Positions 10,101 to 17,778 are shown, counted from the stretch's first letter. The stretch is 37,124 bases of DNA from an uncultured Clostridia bacterium (GCA_937925475.1 CALEWH010000028.1:1-37124), one strand, 5' to 3'. Notes: generated by a model not told the origin, from the sequence alone. Translations and numbers: made by a program.

Positions 10101-10632
10101 CGAAGTATATAGCAACACAGGCGGACAAGCGAGCAAGTCTACACATATGGGCGCAGTTGCAAAATTTGCGAGCTTAGGCAAACGCACAAACAAAAAAGAC
10201 TTGGCTCTTATGGCAACAACCTACAAAGATGTGTATGTAGCATCAGTTTCTATGGGTGCAAATATGGCACAACTTCTTACAGCGTTTAAAGAAGCCGAAG
10301 CGTACAATGGCGTGTCACTAATAATCGCATATGCTCCATGTATCGAACATGGCATCAATATGAAAGACAGCCAAAATGAAATGAAACGAGCAGTAAACTG
10401 TGGATATGTAAATCTATGGAGATACAATCCTACTCTACTTAAAGAAGGCAAAAATCCGTTTATCCTTGATTCGCCAGAGCCTACACTTGACTACAACGAG
10501 TTTATAATGGGTGAAAACAGATATTCGCGACTAGTAAAAACTAACGAAGCACTTGCCAAAGAACTTTTTGAAAAATCAAAAAACGAAGCAATAGATAGAT
10601 ACAACAATCTTAAAAAACTTGCTGGCAAATAA
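7108..10632 (+). CDS. nifJ: Pyruvate:ferredoxin (flavodoxin) oxidoreductase
   Basis: This single-chain enzyme oxidises pyruvate with CoA to acetyl-CoA and CO2 and passes electrons to ferredoxin or flavodoxin. It is typical of anaerobes. From the TTG at 7108 the protein has 1174 residues, normal for the family. The TTG is chosen because AAAGGAGA (7093-7100) lies seven bases upstream and the family N-terminus DGNTAAA follows. Visible features are YPITPSSP (27-33), two ferredoxin-type 4Fe-4S motifs with Cys at 693/696/699/703 and 747/750/753/757, the CAGCGE motif of the proximal cluster (Cys 815 and 818), and the thiamine diphosphate motif GDGWAYDIG (from 969) followed by LDTEVYSNTGGQ. It is monocistronic with its own promoter and terminator. 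Confidence 0.97.
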   Translation: MENRITIDGNTAAATIAYAMSEIATIYPITPSSPMAEVCDAKSANNEPNIFGSTLKVVEMQSEGGASGALHGCLASGSLATTFTASQGLLLMIPNMYKIAGELLPCVMHVSARSLATHALNIFGDHSDVMAVRQTGWALLNSTSVQEAMDMALVAHLSTLKSSVPFVHFFDGFRTSHEINTIHPIDIDKIKSIVPYDKIAEFKARALNSTYPHAQGTAQNPDIFFQNREAANNYYNAVPKIVEQTMSDVYDITGRRYHLFDYIGHPKATSIIVMMGSGSSTAEETVKYLNKCGEKVGLIKVRLYRPFSIEHFIKAIPSSVKNIAVLDRTKESGSVGEPLYLDVVTALREQNKSIKVVGGRYGLGSKEFTPSMVGAVFENLNSKKPKNHFTIGIDDDLTHTSLEVKRTIHPCSDKTNGCKFYGYGGDGTVSANKNSIKIISECAGLYGQAYFEYDSKKSGNATISHLRFSDSPINESYLLDDIDLVAVHNQTYVTKYNILKDLKKGGKFILNTSWKGHTLDQMLPSYIKNTIAQNKIEFYTIDAYSLAKELGLGNKINLLMQSAFFKVADIVPFEKAKEAMKKHALKSYGHKGEKVVEANYKAIDMGGDNVNKIDYPLSWASVKDANVAPMCDGNCSTCEEKYFHDFISPISRLEGNKLPVSAFSPDGYVPTDTTKWEKRGIATSLPCWNSAECVQCNMCAFVCPHAAIRPHLIKSTNLKGAPKSLSPLDAVGEPGYKFVMQVNPHDCTGCGVCASVCPKKGKAIEMVDAVEIKDKLADQYEYVESKPILKSTIFGDNTIKGSQFNKPYFEFSGACAGCGETPYIKVLTQLFGSHMVIANATGCSSIYGGSAPTCPYAKDEQGCGPAWANSLFEDNAEFGYGIKLGQTIQQQKLKDYLLRYKEYKDKKTNTLIDTYLSETNSDNMRALGRKIVAELEKAKPVTPQGKEIVETILALKGFFANQSTWIIGGDGWAYDIGYGGLDHVLASGENVNILVLDTEVYSNTGGQASKSTHMGAVAKFASLGKRTNKKDLALMATTYKDVYVASVSMGANMAQLLTAFKEAEAYNGVSLIIAYAPCIEHGINMKDSQNEMKRAVNCGYVNLWRYNPTLLKEGKNPFILDSPEPTLDYNEFIMGENRYSRLVKTNEALAKELFEKSKNEAIDRYNNLKKLAGK

Positions 10633-10670
10633 CAACTATATAGTACTATGCAAAATGCAAAATACGACTA

Positions 10671-10700
10671 AATAAAGGGCAAAACGCCCTTTATTTTTTT
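10671..10700 (+). terminator. nifJ intrinsic terminator
   Basis: A perfect 10-bp stem (10671-10680 with 10686-10695) has the loop AAAAC and is followed by a run of T. Confidence 0.9.
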
Positions 10701-10767
10701 CACTTTATTGTAGTCCAAATCGTATACTATAAAATGTAAATCATCTAATTAAAAATACACAAAGCAC

Positions 10768-10811
10768 AAAAAAAGAGCAATACTTTTGAAAGATATCAAA
10801 ACCATTGCTCT
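10768..10811 (-). terminator. tkt intrinsic terminator, two-part stem
   Basis: An outer 8-bp stem (10774-10781 with 10804-10811) and an inner 6-bp stem (10784-10789 with 10796-10801) are separated by a 2x2 internal loop. On the minus strand seven U follow (10774-10768). It lies about 130 bases after the tkt stop. Confidence 0.7.
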
Positions 10812-10939
10812 ATTATCTCGAAGAAAAAGTAAACAAAATATATTTACTATTCTTCCCGCGTAAAACAGTGATAACTTAAAACATAAATTATTTGTTTTAC
10901 ATTATTATCTTGCATCAAAACAAAAGTTTTATGCACAAA

Positions 10940-12916
10940 TTATTTATTTTTTTTAATAATTTTTTTGACCATACTTGCAAGTGCTTCTGGGGTGTAATTA
11001 AAGTACTTTAATAAGGCTTCATAATTTGCACTTTTTCCAAAATGATTGATTCCAAATACTCCACCATCAAGCCCCACATACTTATACCAACCACAGTCAC
11101 TTCCTAGTTCGACCGCTACTCTATTTCTAATGTTGGAAGGAAGGATTTTTTCTTTGTAGGCGCTAGTTTGAGCGTCAAACAACTCTGTACATGGCATACT
11201 AACAACTCTTATACTATATCCGCCTTTTTCAAGCATTTCAGCAGATTTTAGTGCAAAACTAACTTCACTTCCAGTCGCAATCAAAATAGCATCAATGTCT
11301 TCACGAGTTTCTTTTTTAATAATGTATCCACCTTTGCGTGTGCCTTCCCAGTTTCCGTTTATGAAAGGTACTTTTTGACGACACAAAACAAATGCGCTCG
11401 GCTTATGTTCTTCCAGAACTTTGCTCCAACATGCCTTACACTCATTGAAATCTGCCGGTCTAAATATTCTAAGATTTGGGATTGATCTTAGTCCCCAAAG
11501 TTGTTCAACTGCATGGTGTGTAGGACCGTCTTCACCTACTGCTATACTATCGTGTGTGAAGATGTATGTTACATCAAGGTTTTGCAAAGCACTCATTCTG
11601 ATACCATTTTTCATATAGTCAGAAAATACAAAGAAAGTCGAACAAAATGGCTTAAATCCACCATAACAAGCAAGGCCATTTGACACTGCACTCATTCCAA
11701 ATTCGCGCACGCCATATTTTATAAGTTTGTTGTTGTAGTTTAGCGGTGAAACATAGGTTTCGCCGTCCAACATGGTTTTTGTACTTGGACCTACATCTGC
11801 ACTGCCACCTATTATGAAGTTGTATTTTTGTGTGACCGCATTAAGTATCTTCCCGCCTGCATCCCTAAGAGATATATCATCACCACAGACAAGCGACTTC
11901 AACCACTCAGTGTCAGTGCCGTCACATTTCAACTGTTCCATTAGCATAGCATATTCTTTTTTGTAGTGCTTTTTATAATAACCCAGTCTATCATTTAGCA
12001 TAGTTTGTTTCTTATCAAAATAAGGTCTAAACTTTGCCAAATGTCCATTTATCTCGTCATTAAAGTCCCAGTTGTCGCATTTGACATTTAGGTTTTTCTT
12101 TAATTGTTCGATGCCTATCTCACCAAGCGGAGTTCCGTGCACACGCGCTATGCCTTGCATATGTGAGCCGTATCCAATAATGGTTTTGACCATTATAAAA
12201 CTTGGTTTGTCGATACTTTTCTTTGCTGTATTAATTGCCTTTTCTATCGCATCAATGTCGTTTCCGTCATCGACATGTAACACATTAAAGCCATATCCTT
12301 GCATAACTTTTGCAGTGTCTTGCTCAAAAGTCCCCGCTATCTCGCCTTCTATGGATATGCCATTAAAATCATAAAGCACAATAAGTTTGTTTAGTTTGAG
12401 CGAACCCGCAAGCGACAACGCTTCGTGGCTAACGCCTTCCATAAGACAACCGTCACCTACAAGTGCATATGTATAGTTGTCAAATAAATAGCAGTCAGGT
12501 TTGTTGTACCTAGACGCCATAATCCTTTCAGCAAGCGCCATACCTACTGCGGTCGAAACCCCTTGACCAAGTGGGCCTGTTCCGAAGTCAACCCCTGGTG
12601 TCACTGACATTTCAGGATGACCGGGAGTTTTAGAATTGAGTTTTCTAAAATTTTTAAGGTCTTTTACGCTTATGTCATAACCCATTGCTGACAATGTCGA
12701 ATACAAAATCGAACTCCCATGGCCAGCCGACAAAACAAACCTATCCCTTAACAAATGGTTTGGTTCTTTTGGGCAAACATTGAGCACTTTTGTGTAAAGA
12801 GTGTACAGCATAGGTGCAATATCAAGAGCAATGCCAGGGTGTCCACTTTTTGCGTTTTCAATCATACTCACCGCTCTTACTCTAAGCGCATTTATCACTT
12901 TATTATCTATTTCCAT
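10940..12916 (-). CDS. tkt: Transketolase
   Basis: This thiamine diphosphate enzyme moves two-carbon units between sugar phosphates in the non-oxidative pentose phosphate pathway. The protein has 658 residues, the full normal length. Visible motifs are SGHPG (24-28, His 26), GHGS (65-68), GTGPLGQG (112-119), the ThDP motif GDG (154-156) followed by DFNGISIEG (183-191), and VGEDGPTHH in the pyrimidine domain with its catalytic Glu. AAGGGGAA precedes the ATG. The start overlaps the end of the upstream shikimate-kinase-like gene by 14 bases, so translation is probably coupled. Confidence 0.97.
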   Translation of the reverse strand: MEIDNKVINALRVRAVSMIENAKSGHPGIALDIAPMLYTLYTKVLNVCPKEPNHLLRDRFVLSAGHGSSILYSTLSAMGYDISVKDLKNFRKLNSKTPGHPEMSVTPGVDFGTGPLGQGVSTAVGMALAERIMASRYNKPDCYLFDNYTYALVGDGCLMEGVSHEALSLAGSLKLNKLIVLYDFNGISIEGEIAGTFEQDTAKVMQGYGFNVLHVDDGNDIDAIEKAINTAKKSIDKPSFIMVKTIIGYGSHMQGIARVHGTPLGEIGIEQLKKNLNVKCDNWDFNDEINGHLAKFRPYFDKKQTMLNDRLGYYKKHYKKEYAMLMEQLKCDGTDTEWLKSLVCGDDISLRDAGGKILNAVTQKYNFIIGGSADVGPSTKTMLDGETYVSPLNYNNKLIKYGVREFGMSAVSNGLACYGGFKPFCSTFFVFSDYMKNGIRMSALQNLDVTYIFTHDSIAVGEDGPTHHAVEQLWGLRSIPNLRIFRPADFNECKACWSKVLEEHKPSAFVLCRQKVPFINGNWEGTRKGGYIIKKETREDIDAILIATGSEVSFALKSAEMLEKGGYSIRVVSMPCTELFDAQTSAYKEKILPSNIRNRVAVELGSDCGWYKYVGLDGGVFGINHFGKSANYEALLKYFNYTPEALASMVKKIIKKNK

Positions 12917-13424
12917 TTATATTCCCCTTATAATAATCCAACAATTTTGTTTTCAGCGATTTTGCGACACCAACAGGATTTAGTCCGTCGCAAGTCACGA
13001 CTATATCGGCAAAACTCTTCACCACAGTGCGCCTATCTTCAAACAAATCCAACTGATTTTGTTTGTCGCTTTTAGATAGTTTTTGGTTTTTCAACTTAGC
13101 ACAAAAACTGTTTTTGTCCATATCCAAAAATACTATTAACGAATTGTTTTGAACCATTTGTTTTATTTTCGATTGATTTAAAAGTTCGAAGTCGAGAGTA
13201 AAAAGAGTGTTGTCATATGATAAAACATTTTTAACTTTGTTTGTTTCAAGTTTGTGGAGATAATCGACACCGCAAAGACGCAAAACCTCGTCAGTGTCGG
13301 ATATGTCAAATAAGATTAACGCGTTGACATCGGCATAGTACATATCGAGCGCCTTTGCCACCTGTTTGCTTATTGTGCGCGAATATCTTTTATCTATGCT
13401 CAGCAGACATATATTTGACTTCAT
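12903..13424 (-). CDS. Shikimate-kinase-like protein lacking the P-loop (pseudokinase candidate)
   Basis: This 173-residue protein is the size of shikimate kinase and follows its order of elements: an N-terminal strand ICLLSI, an ALDMYYADV segment resembling the substrate-binding ALG..F.D.D region (Asp 32), GVDYLHKLE like the GE..FR.LE motif, a central FTLDFELLNQ segment, a LIVFLDMD strand, and DRRTVVKSFADIVV (130-143) like the R..Y...AD motif. The P-loop GxxGxGK[ST] is missing: the matching residues 9-18 are SIDKRYSRTI. ATP binding by the usual mode is therefore unlikely. AGGAG precedes the ATG. It overlaps tkt by 14 bases. The family assignment is inference from pattern, and the function is unknown. 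Confidence 0.7.
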   Translation of the reverse strand: MKSNICLLSIDKRYSRTISKQVAKALDMYYADVNALILFDISDTDEVLRLCGVDYLHKLETNKVKNVLSYDNTLFTLDFELLNQSKIKQMVQNNSLIVFLDMDKNSFCAKLKNQKLSKSDKQNQLDLFEDRRTVVKSFADIVVTCDGLNPVGVAKSLKTKLLDYYKGNINGNR

Positions 13425-13511
13425 ACTCTTCTCCTTTCGTATATTTTACTACATTTTTATTTTTCTTGAAACAAACAATCTATACTAAAATCTTAGTTTT
13501 TATAAAAAATG

Positions 13512-14591
13512 TTATTTTTCGCCCTTAAACTTTTTCGCTCTGTACTTTTTATTTGGCAAAATCACCACTACAAAACATATGGCAATTCCACCTACCGCGA
13601 TATAATACCACGAAACAAAAATATAATCATCGACACTTTTTATGCATGTAAAGTTTATACTGCTATCTTCGTTTACAAAACAAATCACATTTCCGTCATC
13701 CAAAGTGGTTTTCTTATCTCTGTATGCTGTTTTGTTGAAAGTTTGGTCATACTCTTGCAATCTTGCCATAACAGTTTTGTTGGGCAAATTATAACTGTTT
13801 TTGCCTACACAAATTACTATGTACTCAGGCAAAGTTTCTTCCAAAAACTCCTGACTATTTGATGTTAGACTGCCATGGTGACCCAGTTTTAATACATCGA
13901 CATCTCCAATGTTGTTGTTGATGGCTTCGGCTTCGTTTTCGACACGCGCATCGCCAGTAAGACAAATCCTTCGTCCCAAATATTCTATTACAATTATTGG
14001 CGAATAATTATTGTTGTCGTCATATTCATCAAGATCGGGCGAATACCACTTTACGCTACAACCTTCGCAGATGTCAAGACTTAGTCCAGTTTGATTATAT
14101 TCAATACTTTGTACATCAGCACTATACAATGATTTTATGAAGCCATCGTATGTTTTTGTGTTTACTCCGTCTGACACATTCTCCACATTTTTGCTGTATT
14201 GTTTTGGTCTGTAAAAAGTCCCAAACTTATAGTTGTCAAGAATAAAACCCATATTTGACGAGTGGTCGCTATCACTATGAGTAAGTATGCCATAAGTAAA
14301 ACCTTGGTCTTTACTTGTCAAAAACACATTGTCGATATACGAAATTAGTTTTTCGCGATAGTCTGTGATTCCACTATCTATTATCATAGTTTGCTCGTTT
14401 GGAAATCTCACAAGTATGCTATCGCCTTGACCCACATCTACAAAATGGACTTCAAGTGCCTTAGTGTCTATTGCACTCAAATCAGGCTTTAATTTAAGCA
14501 GTCCTTCAAATGTAGGAGCAAAGAAAAGCGACACTACAAAGAAAACAAATAGTACTATGCATATGTATTTAAAATGCCTTAATCTAGTCAT
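13512..14591 (-). CDS. ComEC/Rec2-type metallo-beta-lactamase-fold membrane protein
   Basis: The 359-residue protein has an N-terminal membrane helix (about 8-25), an MBL-fold domain and a second membrane helix near residue 325-345. The domain opens with VHFVDVGQGDS (48-58), carries the metal motif HSDSDH (105-110), a GDA.VE segment and a later LGHHGS. This arrangement is that of the hydrolase domain of ComEC and its stand-alone relatives, which are often annotated as competence-related or phosphodiesterase-like. The ComEC channel domain is absent, so DNA uptake is not implied. It overlaps the patatin gene by four bases (ATGA), so the two are translationally coupled. The substrate is unknown. 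Confidence 0.85.
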   Translation of the reverse strand: MTRLRHFKYICIVLFVFFVVSLFFAPTFEGLLKLKPDLSAIDTKALEVHFVDVGQGDSILVRFPNEQTMIIDSGITDYREKLISYIDNVFLTSKDQGFTYGILTHSDSDHSSNMGFILDNYKFGTFYRPKQYSKNVENVSDGVNTKTYDGFIKSLYSADVQSIEYNQTGLSLDICEGCSVKWYSPDLDEYDDNNNYSPIIVIEYLGRRICLTGDARVENEAEAINNNIGDVDVLKLGHHGSLTSNSQEFLEETLPEYIVICVGKNSYNLPNKTVMARLQEYDQTFNKTAYRDKKTTLDDGNVICFVNEDSSINFTCIKSVDDYIFVSWYYIAVGGIAICFVVVILPNKKYRAKKFKGEK

Positions 14592-15427
14592 TTTTTCTTC
14601 CTTCTAAAAGTAAAATATGTGCGAAATCTTTTTCTTTTAAAGATCTCAATAATCTCGGGCATTTTCTCGATTGTTGCCCTATAACCTTCTTCAATCATCT
14701 CTTTGACGCCATCGAGTTTGGTCTTATCAAATCTTTTAAGGTCAGGAGTAATCATAAGGTCAGCATTTAGATAACCCTTAATTGAGTTACTCTTCATCAT
14801 AATTCCAACTGAAGCACCTATAAGATCAAAATATTTGCGACTTTTAGCGCCACTCCCGCGAGTGCTGTTTATATCCACACCCACGACCGCATCACAACCT
14901 TTTAGTTTTGGCACATTTGCAGGAATATTGTTTTGCAGTCCGCCGTCAAAAAGCAGTCTATCTTCTCCCCACTCAACAGGCGAAAACACAACCGGAACAG
15001 CACAACTACCTGCAATCGCTTTGCTAATCGAACCACTATCAATGTGCAATTCTTCACCGCTCAAAACATCGGTCACGACAGCACAAAACGGGATTTTGAG
15101 ATTGTCAAAACTGTCTTCTGGGATATACTTTTTCACAAGGTTTTGTATTCCCTCGGTCGAAGACGGCACAAACGGAAGCCCTGACTTTATGTCACGCACT
15201 TTAAGATTGAGTGCTTCTTCTATTAGAGTAGTCAAAGGCACACCTTTTGCATAAAGCCCGCCCACAAGCGCTCCAACCGAAGTGCCCGCAATATAGTCCC
15301 ATTTGATGTTGTGTTCTTCACACGCTTTAAGCACGCCAAGGATTGCAAGACCTCTGGACGCTCCACCGCCAAGTGCTAGACCTATCTTTTTATATCTTTT
15401 TCTTTTGGTTTCTACAATTATATTCAT
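14588..15427 (-). CDS. Patatin-like phospholipase (RssA/NTE-type)
   Basis: This 279-residue protein is a serine acyl hydrolase of the patatin family, acting on membrane lipids or acyl esters. The oxyanion-hole motif is GGGASRG (20-26), the nucleophile elbow GTSVG (48-52, Ser 50), and the second member of the dyad is Asp 161 in DGGLQNNIP. All catalytic residues are present. There is no signal peptide, so it is probably cytoplasmic or peripheral. The only ATG lacks a Shine-Dalgarno sequence and lies six bases after a -10 element, suggesting a leaderless mRNA. It is the first gene of a two-gene operon with the MBL-fold protein. Confidence 0.9.
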   Translation of the reverse strand: MNIIVETKRKRYKKIGLALGGGASRGLAILGVLKACEEHNIKWDYIAGTSVGALVGGLYAKGVPLTTLIEEALNLKVRDIKSGLPFVPSSTEGIQNLVKKYIPEDSFDNLKIPFCAVVTDVLSGEELHIDSGSISKAIAGSCAVPVVFSPVEWGEDRLLFDGGLQNNIPANVPKLKGCDAVVGVDINSTRGSGAKSRKYFDLIGASVGIMMKSNSIKGYLNADLMITPDLKRFDKTKLDGVKEMIEEGYRATIEKMPEIIEIFKRKRFRTYFTFRRKKK

Positions 15428-15433
15428 ACTACT

Positions 15434-15461
15434 ATATTAGCACAAACTCCCACAAAAACAA
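15434..15461 (-). promoter_or_regulatory. Probable promoter of the patatin/MBL operon
   Basis: On the minus strand TTGTTT (15461-15456) is 16 bases from TAATAT (15439-15434), and TGC directly precedes the -10 (extended -10). The -35 lies in the U-tract of the upstream terminator. The -10 ends six bases before the ATG. Confidence 0.5.
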
Positions 15462-15462
15462 A

Positions 15463-15490
15463 AAAATAACACATATAAATGTGTTATTTT
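15463..15490 (-). terminator. Intrinsic terminator after the coiled-coil protein gene
   Basis: A perfect 12-bp stem (15463-15474 with 15479-15490) has a four-base loop and is followed on the minus strand by a T-rich tract. It probably ends the smpB-ssrA-coiled-coil transcript. Confidence 0.85.
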
Positions 15491-15495
15491 ATTTT

Positions 15496-16857
15496 TTATT
15501 CTTGTTCGTTTTCAGCGTACCATTTAAGTGCTTCTTTTACTGATGTAATATCATCTTCAAGACGCTTAACTTGTTTTGCAATAAGTTTGTGATTCTTTTC
15601 AAGGATTGGGAAACGATCTTTATTTTTCTCAATAACTTGCTCGCAATTATATACGCTATCCTTCAATTCTTTTAGAAGTTGAACATTTTCTTCAAGTTTT
15701 TGACGCTTTGCTTCGTTGATTTTGCCCGATTTGTTTACGCCATAGATTGCTACTTTTTGTTTTGCAACTTGTGCTTCTTTGCGTCTAAGTTTTTCGCTGT
15801 CTTTCTCATATGCCTTTTTTACTTTTACGATTGGCATATATTCTTTGTTGTTTGCTTTAAGTTCTTTTTGTGCTTCTTTAAGGTCGCTTTCTAGTGTAGC
15901 AAGTCTGTTTTCATAATACTCTTTTTTAAAGCGAGGTTTTTCAGTTTTTACTTCTTCGACCTTTTGCTCCACAACAACTGTCTCCGGAACAGGAGTTTCG
16001 ATTGGCTCGTGCACAACTGTCTCCTCAACAACTGTGGTCACAACTTCTTCTTTTGGTGCTACCTTTTGTTCTTCTTTCTTTTCTTTAAGTTTTGCCGATG
16101 TCTTTTTGATTGAGTTTAGTCTAGCATTCATACGAGCAATGTTTGCATATTTTTTGTCGTTTTCTTCTTTCTCTACGATTACTGGCTCTTTCTCTTTCAA
16201 TTCTTGCAAAGTCTTCAACAATTCTTCTCTGTCTTGTTTTCTTTGCTCTTCAAGTTCGGCTACTTTTCTTTCAAGTGCAAGTTTTTCTTCGTCAACTGCT
16301 GGCTCTTCTTCGACTGCTTGTTCTTCCAAAACAGGCTCTTCGACTACTTCTGGCTCTGCAACAACTTCTTCGACCTCAGGTGTCTTTACCTTATATACTT
16401 TGCGTACTTTTGGTGCTTTCTCAGCATCAAGTTCGGCAAGTGCTTGTTTTGTTACATCTTCGATTATTCCTGTGATGTCCTCTTCGTCCTCGTCATCTTC
16501 CCATACAGGAACTGGATTTTGAGCCATAAGTTGTTTTTGCTCTTCAATCGCCTTGTCAAAATCTACACCAGTAACATTTTCACTGTTTTCATCAGTTTGC
16601 TCTGGCTCAGGCTCTTTATTTGGGTTTTCATTTTGATAGTACATTACACCATCTTTTACAGGCTCATCTTCTACTGGATTGTACGATACATCAGGTGATT
16701 TTCTGTTGAAGAAAATGCCTTTGTGTCCGTCCACGCCCGACAAAATAAGGTCAACCAAAAATACAAGAACAAATATTCCGAAAATAAGAATACCTGCAAC
16801 ACCCAAAATGTCAACCAATACTTTTAATGCTGTTGATGCTTCTCCTAATAGATACAT
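15496..16857 (-). CDS. Membrane-anchored acidic coiled-coil protein, unknown function
   Basis: The 453-residue protein starts at the ATG at 16857, preceded by AAGGAGA. An in-frame extension to 16929 is rejected because it would translate the 3' end of the tmRNA. A single membrane helix (about residues 12-38) is followed by a basic patch and a long, very acidic Glu/Pro/Val-rich region (about 55-195), then two charged coiled-coil stretches (about 190-260 and 310-450) separated by another Val/Glu/Pro-rich linker. No enzyme motif is present. With no signal-peptidase site it is probably an anchor with the long part in the cytoplasm, which is inference. It lies 44 bases behind the tmRNA with no terminator between, so it probably shares its transcript. 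A structural or scaffolding role is possible but unproven. Confidence 0.8.
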   Translation of the reverse strand: MYLLGEASTALKVLVDILGVAGILIFGIFVLVFLVDLILSGVDGHKGIFFNRKSPDVSYNPVEDEPVKDGVMYYQNENPNKEPEPEQTDENSENVTGVDFDKAIEEQKQLMAQNPVPVWEDDEDEEDITGIIEDVTKQALAELDAEKAPKVRKVYKVKTPEVEEVVAEPEVVEEPVLEEQAVEEEPAVDEEKLALERKVAELEEQRKQDREELLKTLQELKEKEPVIVEKEENDKKYANIARMNARLNSIKKTSAKLKEKKEEQKVAPKEEVVTTVVEETVVHEPIETPVPETVVVEQKVEEVKTEKPRFKKEYYENRLATLESDLKEAQKELKANNKEYMPIVKVKKAYEKDSEKLRRKEAQVAKQKVAIYGVNKSGKINEAKRQKLEENVQLLKELKDSVYNCEQVIEKNKDRFPILEKNHKLIAKQVKRLEDDITSVKEALKWYAENEQE

Positions 16858-16901
16858 ATAATTTCTCCTTTTATAGATAATCCATAGTAAATTAGTAAAT
16901 T

Positions 16902-17245
16902 TGGTGGAGGCGATGGGAGTCGAACCCATGTCCGAAAAAGTGTCATCTAATCCATCTACACGCTTATGCTGTTTTGTTTTACAAACCTAGCGTACTGAAC
17001 ACCCAAAAGCACACTAAGCCGACCCAATAATAAGATGTGAGTTATTGGATGTCACTCACAAATTTGCCTACTAATGATGTTCGTCCCGTCCCGTAGGCCT
17101 GACAAGCGAACACGGCTGGCACTAAGCAGCAGCCAAAAGTTTTGAATCGTTTTCTGCGATTAAGTTTAATTTTGCGTAATTAAGGTAGCGCCCCACCGCG
17201 TGCCAAACTAAATGTTGACCAATCCGTCGAAACCATTACGCCCCC
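16902..17245 (-). ncRNA. ssrA: Transfer-messenger RNA (tmRNA)
   Basis: This RNA rescues stalled ribosomes with SmpB. The 5' end GGGGGCG (17245-17239) pairs with CGCCUCC before the encoded CCA at 16902, giving a 7-bp acceptor stem. The T-arm GGGTTCGACTCCC is clear, and the 5' region carries the conserved GTAATGGTTTCGACGG. The tag frame (17175-17125, stop TAG at 17122-17124) reads AKLNLIAENDSKLLAAA. The resume codon is GCA, and the 17-codon tag ends LLAAA rather than the usual LAA. It is a one-piece tmRNA of 344 nt, 10 bases downstream of smpB. Confidence 0.95.
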
Positions 17246-17255
17246 AAGCAAAGGG

Positions 17256-17702
17256 TTAATAGTTTTTCAACTGCCTTTCCACTTCTCTGGTCTTGTCTTT
17301 TTGCTTCAAAACTTCGCGTTTGTCGTAGTTATGTTTGCCTTTGACAAGTCCAATTTCAAGTTTTACAAGTGGCCCTTTAAAATAAAGTTTTAATGGAACG
17401 ATAGTAAGACCTTTTTCTTTGACCGATTTGGATAGTTTTTGCAACTCCTTTTTGGACAAAAGCAATTTTCTTACTCTCTTCTCATCAGCCGTAAAAGCGG
17501 AAGATTTTTCGTAGGTCTTTATATACATATTTTTGACAAAAGCTTCGCCTTGAGAGGAAATCGAGATGTACGCGTCATTAAGACTAGCGTGTCCCGACCT
17601 TATTGATTTGACCTCACAACCCACAAGAGCAATGCCCGCCTCATAGGTTTCCAAAACGAAATAGTCAAAATATGCTTTCTTGTTTTGAACAACAATCTTC
17701 AT
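17256..17702 (-). CDS. smpB: SsrA-binding protein
   Basis: SmpB binds tmRNA and is needed for its entry into the stalled ribosome. The 148 residues match the usual length. Diagnostic parts are NKKAYFDYFVLE at the start, GCEVKSIRSGHASL (res 28-41) and the basic C-terminal tail with GKHNYDKRE and EVERQLK. AGGAG precedes the ATG. The tmRNA gene starts 10 bases after its stop, and rnr lies upstream. Confidence 0.97.
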   Translation of the reverse strand: MKIVVQNKKAYFDYFVLETYEAGIALVGCEVKSIRSGHASLNDAYISISSQGEAFVKNMYIKTYEKSSAFTADEKRVRKLLLSKKELQKLSKSVKEKGLTIVPLKLYFKGPLVKLEIGLVKGKHNYDKREVLKQKDKTREVERQLKNY

Positions 17703-17715
17703 ATTTTACTCCTAT

Positions 17716-17743
17716 ATTATATCACAACATAAAAATTTTTCAA
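17716..17743 (-). promoter_or_regulatory. Possible smpB promoter
   Basis: On the minus strand TTGAAA (17743-17738) is 16 bases from TATAAT (17721-17716), with TGA just before the -10 (extended -10). The -10 lies only 13 bases before the ATG, so transcription would start within or after the Shine-Dalgarno sequence, giving an extremely short leader. Confidence 0.45.
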
Positions 17744-17778
17744 TAGTAAAATCAAATTTTTTGTTATAACTTTATAAC

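Larger units (their letters stand above)
10633..10939. other. Convergent intergenic region between nifJ and tkt
   Basis: These 307 bases hold no convincing gene. They contain the nifJ terminator, the tkt terminator and a weak AT-rich hairpin (arms 10877-10883 and 10893-10899) just past the tkt stop. A copy of GTACTATGCAAA lies at 10643-10654. Confidence 0.6.

Noticed and set aside
16858..16929. N-terminal extension of the coiled-coil protein starting MGSTPIAST
   Set aside because: These codons are the T-arm and acceptor stem of the tmRNA. AAGGAGA before the ATG at 16857 gives the real start.
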